The notes below the pieces were generated by a model that was not told where the DNA came from, did no database searches, and saw nothing but the letters and a program-made list of their open reading frames with translations. A stretch of DNA of 64,000 bases. It comes from Pholis gunnellus (lineage: Eukaryota; Chordata; Actinopteri; Perciformes; Pholidae). Below are positions 14,201 through 32,164 of this stretch, piece after piece; within the stretch, counting starts at the first letter, position 1; every line of letters starts with the position of its first letter. Where the stretch lies: NCBI GenBank assembly GCA_910591455.2, contig OU342815.1:24263856-24327855 (forward strand), given 5' to 3'. The position numbers were made by a program, and so were the translations under genes.

Positions 14201-15517
14201 GCTGTATTGAAGAAGACTTGAAACTAGAGATTGAGACCATAAACTCATGTTTACAATGTTTACTGAGGTAATAAATCAAGAGAGAAGTAGAGTCATTTTC
14301 TCATAGACTTCTATACAACCAGAGGAGTCGCCCCCTGGTGGACACTAGAGAGAATGCAGCTTTAAAACATGAAGCAGACATGAAGAAGTTGCTGCTGGGC
14401 TGCTGTTTTGTTTGTGTTGCTGTAGGTGCCGGTGGCCCATCGGGACCTGAAGAGCAGTAACATTGTGGTAAAGAGCAGGAAGGAATGCGCCCTGTGTGAC
14501 TTTGGTCTAGCCTTGAGACTGGACCTCTCCCTCACCGTCGATGACTACGCCAACAGTGGACAGGTAAACTACAAGTTTAGTTGTTAAGCAGTGGTTGAAT
14601 ACGTCATGAAGCAGAACTCTGATGCTTTGGTCGTCATTTGAATGGACTTTCCGATATCATCCAGGTGGGAACAGCTCGCTACATGGCTCCTGAGGTACTT
14701 GAGTCCAGAGTGAACCTGGAGGACCTTGAGGCCTTTAAACAGATGGATGTTTACTCCATGGCTCTGGTCCACTGGGAGATGGCCTCCCGCTGCCATGCCA
14801 TCGGAGGTAGGTACTCTGGTCTCTACCTGTTCAGGTACTCTGGTCTCTACCTGTTCAGAGTACTCTGTTCTCTACCTGTTCAGAGTACTCTGTTCTCTAC
14901 CTGTTCAGAGTACCTGAGCAGGTTATCTTTGAATGTTGAAACACATCCTGTGACCGTAATGTGTGAGTATCTGTGTGTGTCGGTGCAGAAGTGAAGAGCT
15001 ACGAGCCGGCGTTTGGCTCTCAGGTGTGTGAGCAGCCTTGTGTGGACAGCATGAGAGACCTGGTGCTGAGGGACCGAGGACGGCCGGACATCCCGTCAGC
15101 GTGGACGCAGCACCAGGTCAGAGTTCAGTCTCTGAAAGAACAATGTTTGTTTGTGATGTCCTGCTGTCTGACTTGCCGTCCTCTGTCCTCCAGGGGATGG
15201 GGGTCTTCTGCTCCACCGTCACTGAGTGCTGGGATCACGACCCTGAGGCCCGACTGACGGCTCACTGCGTGGTGGAGCGCTTCAATGTACTGCAGCAGGA
15301 ACAGGAGGAGGAGGAGGAAGAAGAGGAACCGAGGCGAGACGAAGACAGAGAGGAAGACGGAGACAGAGAAAAGGACTCAGAGACACCAGATAATAACCAA
15401 CTGAGCCCCTCTCAGTCTTCCTCCCCTCCCCCCCTCCAGACTCCCCTGCCAGACTCAAAGACAGGTGGCTCGGAGGTTTCCCATGATTCCCTGCTTCACA
15501 CTAGCTCTGCGGTGTGA
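2808..15517 (+). CDS. tgfbr2: TGF-beta receptor type II (Ser/Thr kinase receptor), 8 coding exons
   Basis: Type II receptor that binds TGF-beta at the cell surface and phosphorylates the type I receptor, which then signals through SMADs. Coding exons are 2808-2862, 9651-9804, 12347-12558, 12981-13738, 14426-14563, 14665-14806, 14989-15116 and 15194-15517. All have GT-AG borders, phases agree, and they give 1911 nt, or 636 residues. In order: signal peptide; ectodomain with the LCKWC start and CNDKLIF end typical of TGFBR2; membrane segment about 151-175; glycine loop GKGRFAEV at 267-274; catalytic Lys296 in [13 protein letters not shown] at 398-405; DFG at 418-420; GTARYMAPE at 441-449; and the [13 protein letters not shown] kinase end. 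The protein is longer than human TGFBR2 (567 residues) because of a Gly/Pro-rich juxtamembrane insert and an acidic tail. Which teleost duplicate this is cannot be decided here. Family identity is secure. Confidence 0.95.
2942..3290. repeat. 45-bp minisatellite in tgfbr2 intron 1
   Basis: Tandem units of about 45 bp built around ACAACAAAGTACAAGTACAC, clean for three copies and then degenerate. Starts 79 nt after the exon 1 donor. Confidence 0.85.
3741..4004 (+). repeat. Dispersed repeat family A, copy 1
   Basis: Shares about 260 bp at high identity with 13926-14364 and 17847-18245. Landmarks are GACCTGTCAATCACTGTG, AGCATCCCCTGCTTTATGG and GTCGCCCCCTGGTGGACAC. A 5'-truncated copy in tgfbr2 intron 1. 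Probably a non-autonomous transposon; class not determined. Confidence 0.8.
4005..6110. other. tgfbr2 intron 1, middle part
   Basis: Contains AT repeats near 4240-4300, CA repeats at 4449-4485 and 4608-4650, and otherwise AT-rich unique sequence. No exon was recognised. Confidence 0.5.
6111..7503. repeat. 30-bp minisatellite, about 46 copies, in tgfbr2 intron 1
   Basis: Almost perfect 30-bp units (TTAGTATAGATGTAGTAT core) with a few positions alternating between copies, mainly TATTTCATG, TATATCATG and TATATCGTG. Because 30 is a multiple of three, long artificial reading frames run through both strands. Confidence 0.97.
7504..9088. other. tgfbr2 intron 1, microsatellite-rich part
   Basis: GT repeats at 7735-7832, 8249-8282 and 8419-8436, and CA repeats at 7963-7991 and 8080-8115. 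A fragment like other fish repeats (TTTATGCTAAGCTAA) is at about 7640-7685; it recurs at 11080-11125 and 17340-17385. No exon seen. Confidence 0.6.
9089..9615. repeat. Dispersed repeat family B, copy 2 (hAT-like end)
   Basis: Second, longer copy of the repeat at 1494-1946. Ends CCCACCACTG 35 nt before the tgfbr2 exon 2 start. Confidence 0.75.
9651..9804 (+). CDS. tgfbr2: tgfbr2 exon 2: N-terminal half of ligand-binding ectodomain
   Basis: Cysteine-rich segment beginning [12 protein letters not shown] and ending EEICIAVW, matching the first half of the TGFBR2 three-finger fold. It contains an N-glycosylation motif (NCS). A hAT-like dispersed repeat ends 35 nt before the acceptor, so the branch point of intron 1 may lie inside or beside transposon sequence. 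Confidence 0.93.
9833..10625. repeat. TTTACTGTTG-type minisatellite in tgfbr2 intron 2
   Basis: About 790 bp of interleaved TTTACTGTTGTTTACTGTTA and GTTGTTAACTATCG blocks, starting 28 nt after the exon 2 donor. The sense strand is T-rich, so the RNA would be strongly U-rich. Confidence 0.95.
10626..12346. other. Rest of tgfbr2 intron 2
   Basis: Mostly unique AT-rich sequence with a TTTATGCTAAGCTAAGCTAA repeat fragment near 11095. No further exon seen. Confidence 0.5.
12347..12558 (+). CDS. tgfbr2: tgfbr2 exon 3: C-terminal half of ectodomain
   Basis: Begins [16 protein letters not shown] and ends [21 protein letters not shown]. This matches human TGFBR2 around VCHDPKLP and the CNDNIIF end of the ectodomain. 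It includes an NFT glycosylation motif. Confidence 0.94.
12569..12935. repeat. GGATGGATGG-type minisatellite in tgfbr2 intron 3
   Basis: GGAGGGA and GGATGGATGG units in a higher-order period that includes GGGGGGATGAAGGATAGAAG. Starts 10 nt after the exon 3 donor and fills almost the whole 422-nt intron. Purine-rich on the sense strand. Confidence 0.95.
12981..13738 (+). CDS. tgfbr2: tgfbr2 exon 4: transmembrane segment, juxtamembrane region and kinase N-lobe
   Basis: Largest exon (758 nt). It holds the membrane helix, a Gly/Pro/Arg-rich juxtamembrane stretch with GGGLIGPG, the glycine loop GKGRFAEV, the catalytic lysine in TVAVKVFP, and the N-lobe through [18 protein letters not shown], close to human ARGIAHLHSDHTPCGRPK. 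The human gene also uses one large exon here. Confidence 0.96.
13926..14364 (+). repeat. Dispersed repeat family A, copy 2 (longest)
   Basis: About 440-bp copy in tgfbr2 intron 4, from AGACTGTTTATAAGAAGTGG to GAGAATGCAGCTTTAA. It includes the 5' part missing from copy 1. This sequence type is widespread in percomorph genomes. Confidence 0.85.
14426..14563 (+). CDS. tgfbr2: tgfbr2 exon 5: kinase catalytic loop and DFG motif
   Basis: Encodes [10 protein letters not shown], then [10 protein letters not shown] and VDDYANSGQ. This gives the catalytic Asp400 and the Mg-binding Asp418, so the kinase looks active. Preceded by an intron containing a dispersed repeat copy. Confidence 0.96.
14665..14806 (+). 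CDS. tgfbr2: tgfbr2 exon 6: activation segment and APE motif
   Basis: Encodes [20 protein letters not shown] and then [21 protein letters not shown], as in type II receptors. The donor GGAG|GTAGGT runs straight into a short tandem array. Confidence 0.96.
14811..14911. repeat. 24-26-bp tandem repeat at the tgfbr2 exon 6 donor
   Basis: Four copies of GTACTCTGGTCTCTACC plus TGTTCAG, starting 4 nt after the exon end. Each unit carries a CAG preceded by pyrimidines, and the first junction reads TTCAG|GTACTC. Confidence 0.9.
14989..15116 (+). CDS. tgfbr2: tgfbr2 exon 7: kinase C-lobe
   Basis: Encodes [20 protein letters not shown] and then [18 protein letters not shown], close to human [20 protein letters not shown]. 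Clean phase-matched splice borders. Confidence 0.95.
15194..15517 (+). CDS. tgfbr2: tgfbr2 exon 8: kinase end and acidic C-terminal tail
   Basis: Encodes [20 protein letters not shown] and the end of the kinase. A tail of about 75 residues follows: a run of eight glutamates (567-574), an Asp/Glu/Arg-rich stretch, then a Ser/Pro-rich end. Human TGFBR2 has a much shorter tail. The glutamate run is coded by mixed GAG/GAA triplets, so replication slippage may have lengthened it. Confidence 0.93.
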   Translation, partial: GMGVFCSTVTECWDHDPEARLTAHCVVERFNVLQQEQEEEEEEEEPRRDEDREEDGDREKDSETPDNNQLSPSQSSSPPPLQTPLPDSKTGGSEVSHDSLLHTSSAV

Positions 15518-15667
15518 GCGCTGGACCTTCCCACGCTATGAGCCCTCCGTCCTCCTGCTGCTGGCTGCGTTTACACTGTGATCTGTTGTTTTAACACCAG
15601 CTGTTACTGTAACTGCAGCAGCTGATAGTGAAGAGACTGATAGTGGCTAAAAATGTCCTTAATCAAC

Positions 15668-16318
15668 AATAGGAAGGCTAATGCTAACAGGTGATGGGAA
15701 CAGGAAGGCTAATGCTAACAGGTAATAGGAACGGGAAGGCTAATGCTAACAGGTAATAGGAACAGGAAGGTTAATGCTAACAGGTAATAGGAACAGGAAG
15801 GTTAATGCTAACAGGTAATAGGAACAGGAAGGTTAATGCTAACAGGTAATAGGAACAGGAAGGCTAATGCTAACAGGTAATAGGAACAGGAAGGCTAATG
15901 CTAACAGGTAATAGGAACGGGAAGGCTAATGCTAAAAGGTGATGGGAACAGGAAGGCTAATGCTAACAGGTAATAGGAACAGGAAGGCTAATGCTAACAG
16001 GTAATAGGAACAGGAAGGATCATGCTAACAGGTAATAGGAACAGGAAGGCTAATGCTAACAGGTGATAGGAACAGGAAGGCTAATGCTAACAGGTATTAG
16101 GAATAGGAAGGCTAATGCTAACAAGTGATCAACGGGTGATGGGAACAGGAAGGCTAATGCTAACAGGTAATAGGAACAGGAAGGCTAATGCTAACAGGTA
16201 ATAGGAACAGGAAGGATCATGCTAACAGGTGATCAACAGGTGATGGGAACAGGAAGGCTAATGCTAACAGGTAATAGGAACAGGATGGATCATGCTAACA
16301 GGTGATCAACAGGCGATG
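15668..16318. repeat. 31-bp minisatellite after the tgfbr2 stop codon, about 21 copies
   Basis: Units contain AATGCTAACAGGTAATAGG and AACAGGAAGG. The array lies between the stop codon and the AATAAA signals, so it is probably transcribed in the 3' UTR. Some copies carry CATGCTAACAGGTGATCAAC variants. Confidence 0.93.
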
Positions 16319-16470
16319 TCACCTCTAAGGACTTCAGTCACAGTTCTGCTGGCAGAGATACAAACTGTTTAGTTGTATGAACGTGTTTCATGTTGTAGGA
16401 GCTGGTCTCCGTTGTGTTGTTATTATATTCTTTAATACTGTGATTATCTTCTCTATTATCTACTCGTATG

Positions 16471-16644
16471 AATAAACATGAGAGAGTTCTTTCCAAGAAC
16501 ACACATTATATAAATAAATCTCCCCATGTACGTATTATTATAAATATTATTAATATGAACACTGAAGAGAGTAAATAAATACAGAAAACCACTAAAGGAA
16601 AGAACCACAGCATCTCTACACTATGTTGTTTGTTTTGTAATAAA
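16471..16644 (+). terminator. tgfbr2: tgfbr2 polyadenylation signals
   Basis: Two AATAAA hexamers at 16471 and 16639. The second is preceded and followed by TG-rich sequence and is the better candidate. They lie about 1 kb after the stop codon, which would place the 31-bp minisatellite inside the 3' UTR. Confidence 0.5.
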
Positions 16645-17815
16645 GTGTTTATGTCATTAATTTATGATGATTGATTCTGTCTCTAAGTGCTTTAGTATTA
16701 TTATTATATATTATTATTATTAATAATTTTACGCAAAAATGCTGGACATTTTATAAATGTTAAAGTATTTTTTCATGTCAGATTCAGTGAATAAAAAGTG
16801 AAGAGATGAAAACATCAGATCAGAATAATTAAGAGATTTAAGTAGAATTACAAAACAATTATGTTTTCTCAACTTCTACTTCAGTAAAAGTACTAATACT
16901 ACAATGTAGAAGTACGTTGTTACAGGTAAAAGTACTGCATTTAGAATCACATTTTAAGTAAAAGTACAAAAGTATTAGAATCTAAATAAACTTAAAGTAC
17001 GGAAAGTAAAAGTACTAATAATGCAAAATAATATTTATGATTGTATTATTATTGATGCATTAATGTGATAAAGGTGGAGCTCATTTTCATGACTTTATTT
17101 ACTGCCTGGTAGATAAATGAAATATATTTCATGATTATATGTTGTGAAGTTTGAAGTTCATAAATGAATGAAATGCAGTAAAAAGTACAATATTTACCTC
17201 TGATATGTAGTAGAAGTAGAAAGTAGCAGACAATAGAAATACTCAGGTCAACTAAAGTATATAAAGAGAAAGAATTAGAGAACTTTCTTCTGCTTCTCTT
17301 GAATCTTTTAGTGACAGATTTAAATAAATCATTTGACAGTGAAGTTTCCCTCTGTTTACAGTCTTTATGCTAAGCTAGGCTAACCATCTCCTCCTGCTTC
17401 ATATTTTTCTGTACAAACATACGAGTAAATATATATATAAAGTGAAGAAGTGTCAAATAATTATTTTAACGTATGAAACGGGGGAAACGTAAAGATTTAC
17501 AACAATCCCTCAGCATCCGTCGAGGCTTTTCACTCGTTTGTCCTCAACAATCATAAAAACATGAACTTTACGACGTCAGAAACTAAAAACAATGAAAGAG
17601 AAGTTGAAAACCACCAAAACTTTAGGCGATGTCTTTCAATGTTTTTGGGGGTTTGGGATTCAAACGAGGACTTCTGGTGCTCAGCGGTTTGTTTTAATAA
17701 GTCCAGAGAAGCACAACAGAGGAGAGGAGGAGGAATGTCCAGCTGCTGAGAGCTGAATATACCAACGAAGAAGAATCTGCTCACACAGCTTTAAAGACTC
17801 ACTGTGACACACTCA

Positions 17816-17846
<31 letters not shown>
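16645..17846. other. tgfbr2-lmln intergenic DNA, first part
   Basis: AT-rich, with AAAGTACT motifs at 16870-17010 and 17180-17240 like those in fish hAT-derived repeats, a TTTATGCTAAGCTAGGCTAA fragment at about 17360, and a CA repeat at 17818-17846. No gene seen. Confidence 0.5.
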
Positions 17847-17850
<4 letters not shown>

Positions 17851-18245
17851 TGCTTATAAGAAGTGAACGTAGTCGTCATGACGTCTCTCGTTGACAGGAA
17901 GTGACCATATCTCGACAGAGGAGTGACGTAGAGAAGCCGTATACGTCTCTGGTAGAGACCTGTCAATCACTGTGTAGCATCCCCTGCTTTATGGTCTGTT
18001 TGACTCTAAATGGACCATCAATTACTAAATGAACATCATGCTGTATTGAAGAAGACTTGAAACTAGAGATTGAGACCATAAACTCATGTTTACAATGTTT
18101 ACTGAGGTAATAAATCAAGAGAGAAGTAGAGTCATTTTCTCATAGACTTCTATACAACCAGAGGAGTCGCCCCCTGGTGGACACTAGAGAGAATGCAGCT
18201 TTAACACGTGAAGCACTGACTTCACTTAAAGAACCAGAGGTTTTT
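17847..18245 (+). repeat. Dispersed repeat family A, copy 3
   Basis: Intergenic copy with a small deletion where the others read CCCCGCCCCTAA. Similarity to the copy at 28191 continues past GCAGCTTTAA to about 18245, so the true 3' end is further out than copies 1 and 2 suggest. Confidence 0.82.
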
Positions 18246-18525
18246 CTCCTGATCAATAAACGTAGAACTCTTCATCAGTTTGACTTTAACTTCTCTCACT
18301 GAGGATAAACAAGATGTTCACAAACTCAATTTAAACTTTAGAGTAAAGTTTAAGATCAAAGGATGAAGACAGACAGAGAAACCTTTCATCAACTAATCTC
18401 ATTAGACTGGTCTCTCAGTGCAGTTCTGTGGGAACCAGAGGAGGAAGTATTCAGCTATTTACTGCAGTCAAGGTACAAAGTTCTGCATTCAGAACCTGAC
18501 TGGAGTTATATTTATGTATCTAGAC

Positions 18526-18865
18526 CAGGGGTGTCAAACTCATTGTTGCTCTGGGGCCGCATCGGCATCATGGTTGCCCCCACAGGGCCGGTTGTCGGCG
18601 GGGGGGGGTGGGTGCTGCTGCTCCTTCGTCGTCGTCGTCGGCGGGGGGGGGGGGGCTGCTGCTCCTTCGTCGTCGTCGTCGTCGGCGGGGGGGGGGGGGG
18701 CTGCTGCTGCCACATACGCTGGTGGAGGTGTGTGCGCGCGGATCGGGGAGGAGCTCCGCCGTGCGCGATTTCCATTTTTTTTTTTTTTGCTGGTAGATTC
18801 GCGGGCCACATAAAATGACGTGGCGGGCCGGATCCGGCCCGCGGGCCGTATGTTTGACACCCCTG
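18526..18865. mobile_element. Non-autonomous hAT transposon with perfect target-site duplication
   Basis: 340 bp, starting CAGGGGTGTCAAACTCA and ending TGTTTGACACCCCTG, flanked by the identical 8-bp direct repeat ATCTAGAC at 18518-18525 and 18866-18873. The interior is GC-rich with poly-G runs and GTC repeats and has no transposase. Inverted CAGGGG ends and an 8-bp duplication are the hAT hallmark. Confidence 0.93.
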
Positions 18866-19043
18866 ATCTAGACAGTATATATATACTGTCTATATATATA
18901 TAAAGTATATAAATAAGTCAAAATGTTCTGTGTCAGTGGTTTACTATTTATATCTGAAGTTTCTGCATTAATATTACTGCACAAAGCACAATATTTACCT
19001 CTGAGATGAGATTTTATTGTTTTATTTTATTGAATTTTATTTA

Positions 19044-19155
19044 GACGTCCTGATCCACACTCCAGACCAGTTGGTGGCGGTAATGCACTAAGTCAGTGTT
19101 TGCCAACCGCCAAAGAAGAAGAAGAAGAAGAAAAAGAAGAAGAAGAAGAAGAAGA
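19044..19155 (+). repeat. Dispersed repeat with GAA-type tail upstream of lmln
   Basis: Contains GTTGGTGGCGGTAATGCAC, then TTTGCCAACCGCCAAAGAAG and a long GAA/AAG tail. This unit recurs widely in fish genomes. It ends about 190 bp before the lmln start codon, so it may lie within the promoter or 5' UTR. Confidence 0.65.
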
Positions 19156-19346
19156 ATTCCACCGTTTAACCGGCCGGTGTCTTCTTCTCCTCAGATTTAA
19201 CCGTTGGATGTTTGTTTGGGGTTTTTTTTTGGCGGGATTGCTCTGATGTTCTGACGATGTTCTGATTCAGGCTGATGAGCGATGAATGAAACCAGCACCG
19301 AGTGGACCGGACCGGCGGAGGTTCTGTTGACTTCGAGCCTCCGAGG

Positions 19347-29524
<10,178 letters not shown>

Positions 29525-29526
29525 TG

Positions 29527-29557
<31 letters not shown>

Positions 29558-30550
29558 CATCCTCTGTGGATCTTCTTCTTCTTCATCCTCCTCTGGTCCT
29601 CGTCTCGAGGATCTTTTTACTGAGGAACGAGTCTTTTTATTGGCTGATGGATCAGCTGAACTTCTTCCTGCGTCATCACATCCTGTTTCCCTCCTTCCTC
29701 TTTTTCTTGTCCACGCGTGAGGAAGACGAGGAACTGGGTCAGTTGTTCCTGCCGAACACAAACCAGGAGGAGTCGTCGCCCGGTGCTCATGAAACCAGCT
29801 CAGTTTGTTTCTACGTCTGGTTTTAAAGCCAAGAATCAGACTTTTAATCTGAAGGGTCAGCGTACTTCCTGTTATGAATTCATTCCAACCAGAACACTTG
29901 TGATGTAAATATGAAAATGACTCTTTTTAGAGGTGAACGTTTAAATGAAGTGTCATTATTATAACGTGTTCAGTAGGATTCATTCACACATCATCAACGC
30001 TACATCTTCATCCAGACTGAACCAGAACCAGTTTACTGGATCAGGACTCGTTAAGATGCTGAGAGTGAAACATCTGTAACATTCTCTCCTCCTTCATTCA
30101 GAGAGTTTTAGAGCAGAAGAACCCTTCTAGAAACCACACGCTTACAAACCTCACAGAGAGAAGAAGAAGAAAGATTCAGGAAGTTGTTGACCATCAGTAG
30201 ATCGGTCAGGACGGAGACCGCCGTGTAAACACGTAGAGTTTAGTTCAGTTAATCTGTTCTATAGTGAAGAAAAGTATCATCTCCGTAGTCTGTACGGAGC
30301 AGTGCATCATGGGGGATTGTTTCTAAAGCAGTGGGAGCCGTCTACACTGAGCAGTGCATCATGGGGGATTGTTTCTAAAGCAGTGGGAGCCGTCTACACT
30401 GAGCAGTGCATCATGGGGGATTGTGCAAGTAAGGCTGCGTTCCTTTAACTCTGAAGTTCATTTGAATAACTTCCTGTGTGGTGAAGGTTTGGAGTGATGA
30501 AGATGATACTTCTCCTTTACAGAAATAGTTTTATATCATTTAGGAAACAG

Positions 30551-31290
30551 AATAAAAGATTTATTTAAAAACCCAAAAGGTGTCCATGAACTCCTGTGAC
30601 TGTTGTCTTGGTCCTCAGATGTTTCAACTCTCAGCAGCACCAGGTCAGACCTGAACACTCGTGCTCCTCAGAGGATGAACCCTCAGCAGCACCAGGTCAG
30701 ACCTGAACACTCGTGCTCCTCAGAGGATGAACCCTCAGCAGCACCAGGTCAGACCTGAACACGCGTGCTCCTCAGAGGATGAACCCTCAGCTCCATGTTG
30801 GTCTCATTTTGATGCTGCTTGTTTGGAATGAAAGTCTTCTGTGGTTCTTTATTGTCGCTCGTTACTTCCTGTTGACCTGCTGTGTGATGTTATTGTTGTG
30901 ATATTTATATCAGAAGAACGAGTCTTTGTGTTTGAGGACTGAATGTTTAGTTTTTATTTATTTATTGAAGCAACATTTTCTCATGTGACTGACGTGTCAA
31001 CAGGAAGTTGAACAAAACAAACAGGAAGTTGAACAAAACAAACAGGAAGTTGAACAAAACAAACTGCTGCTTTAATGTTTACAGATGAAATATGATTATT
31101 TATGACATCATTCATTAGTTATTGTTCATAGATCACCTGAAACTCATTATTATTATTATTGTCTGTCAACGTGTTTATTCATTAGGACTGAATCTGATAG
31201 AAAGTCTGCTTTGATAGAAACGTGTTTTAATTATTATTTCTAGAGAAAGGGCTGCTTTATAAAACCAACGGAGACGTTTGTCAGAATAAA
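30551..31290 (+). terminator. lmln: lmln candidate polyadenylation signals
   Basis: AATAAA hexamers at 30551 and 31285. The second is followed by TGTGTCTTTG, a GT-rich downstream element. Which is used cannot be told from sequence. Either implies a 3' UTR of 1.0-1.8 kb in the gap between the two convergent genes. Confidence 0.4.
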
Positions 31291-31445
31291 CGCTGTGCGT
31301 CTCCCAAAGACGTGTCTTTGTTTCTTTAACAGGAAGTGGCGACGTCACAGAAACACACGAGACGATATTTAATGATTAGAGCTCATTTAACTACCGGAGT
31401 TAAATGAGCTTTAAATATAAGAGACTAGCCTAAGTAATCATTGTA

Positions 31446-31451
31446 TTTATT
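31446..31451 (-). terminator. lacc1: lacc1 candidate polyadenylation signal
   Basis: AATAAA on the minus strand 536 bp past the lacc1 stop. A weaker ATTAAA lies at 31598-31603. If both distal signals are used, the lmln and lacc1 transcripts would end about 150 bp apart. Confidence 0.3.
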
Positions 31452-31986
31452 TATGAGTCATAAATAGACTCTGATGAAACCACAGCGGTCAGATTTCCCA
31501 CCTCTGCTGGCGGCCCCTGAACTACTCAATGTTAACGAGTTCTTTACATAATTAATACATTTGATATTAAAAAGAATCAGGAGAGAAAATATTTCACTTT
31601 AATATTTAGAATCGCACTCAGTACAAATACTTCACTCTGAAAATACGTTTTTTACTGTTACAGTAAGAGTACTAACATCTGTGTAAAAGTACTCTGTTAC
31701 AGTAAAAGTACTAACACCACAGTGTAAAAGTACCCTCTATCTGAGCTCCTTTAGCACTTTTTCTATCAGACTTATGTAAAATCATTAAAGTTGTCGGATA
31801 GAAGTATAAATCAAGCAGTAATTGAGTAAAAGTACTTAGTTACATTCCACCACTGGAGATACAGTTGAAGGGTTCATTTCCTGTATATTACCTGAGAGTT
31901 GTGAGTGATCTGGTTCCACCAGATGTCTCTAGGTGTCCTCTACTTCCTGTCATTAGAGTCTCCGGTCCCTGATGTTCTGTCCCCCG

Positions 31987-32164
31987 TCAGTCCGTCCCCC
32001 TGATCCACAGGAAGCCCACCTGGGTGCCGAAGTTGAGTCCGTCCCTGACGTGTGAGAAGAAGTCCTCTGGGTGGCAGGAGGTGCAGGGCGTCACAGAGGA
32101 GCGCTCCGTCTCCATGTCGTCATGGATGTGTTCAGGAAGGACGCCTCCTCTCTGCAGGAGGACT
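31987..32164 (-). CDS. lacc1: lacc1 exon 5: C-terminus
   Basis: Acceptor AACAG|AGTCCT joins in frame to give [17 protein letters not shown], then [20 protein letters not shown] and [16 protein letters not shown]. Human LACC1 ends [16 protein letters not shown]. Confidence 0.94.

Larger units (their letters stand above)
29525..31986. other. lmln 3' UTR and the lmln-lacc1 convergent gap
   Basis: CA repeat at 29529-29555; 54-bp direct repeats at 30291-30424 (CATCATGGGGGATTG); 52-bp direct repeats at 30627-30787 (GCACCAGGTCAGACCTGAAC); a 24-bp repeat of CAGGAAGTTGAACAAAAC at 31005-31070; and a hAT-like end (GTTACATTCCACCACTG) at 31839-31855. No coding exon seen. Confidence 0.6.

Noticed and set aside
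18363..18818. 151-codon frame with VVVVVGGGG runs
   Set aside because: Overlaps the hAT element and its poly-G/GTC repeats; the complementary strand is equally open.
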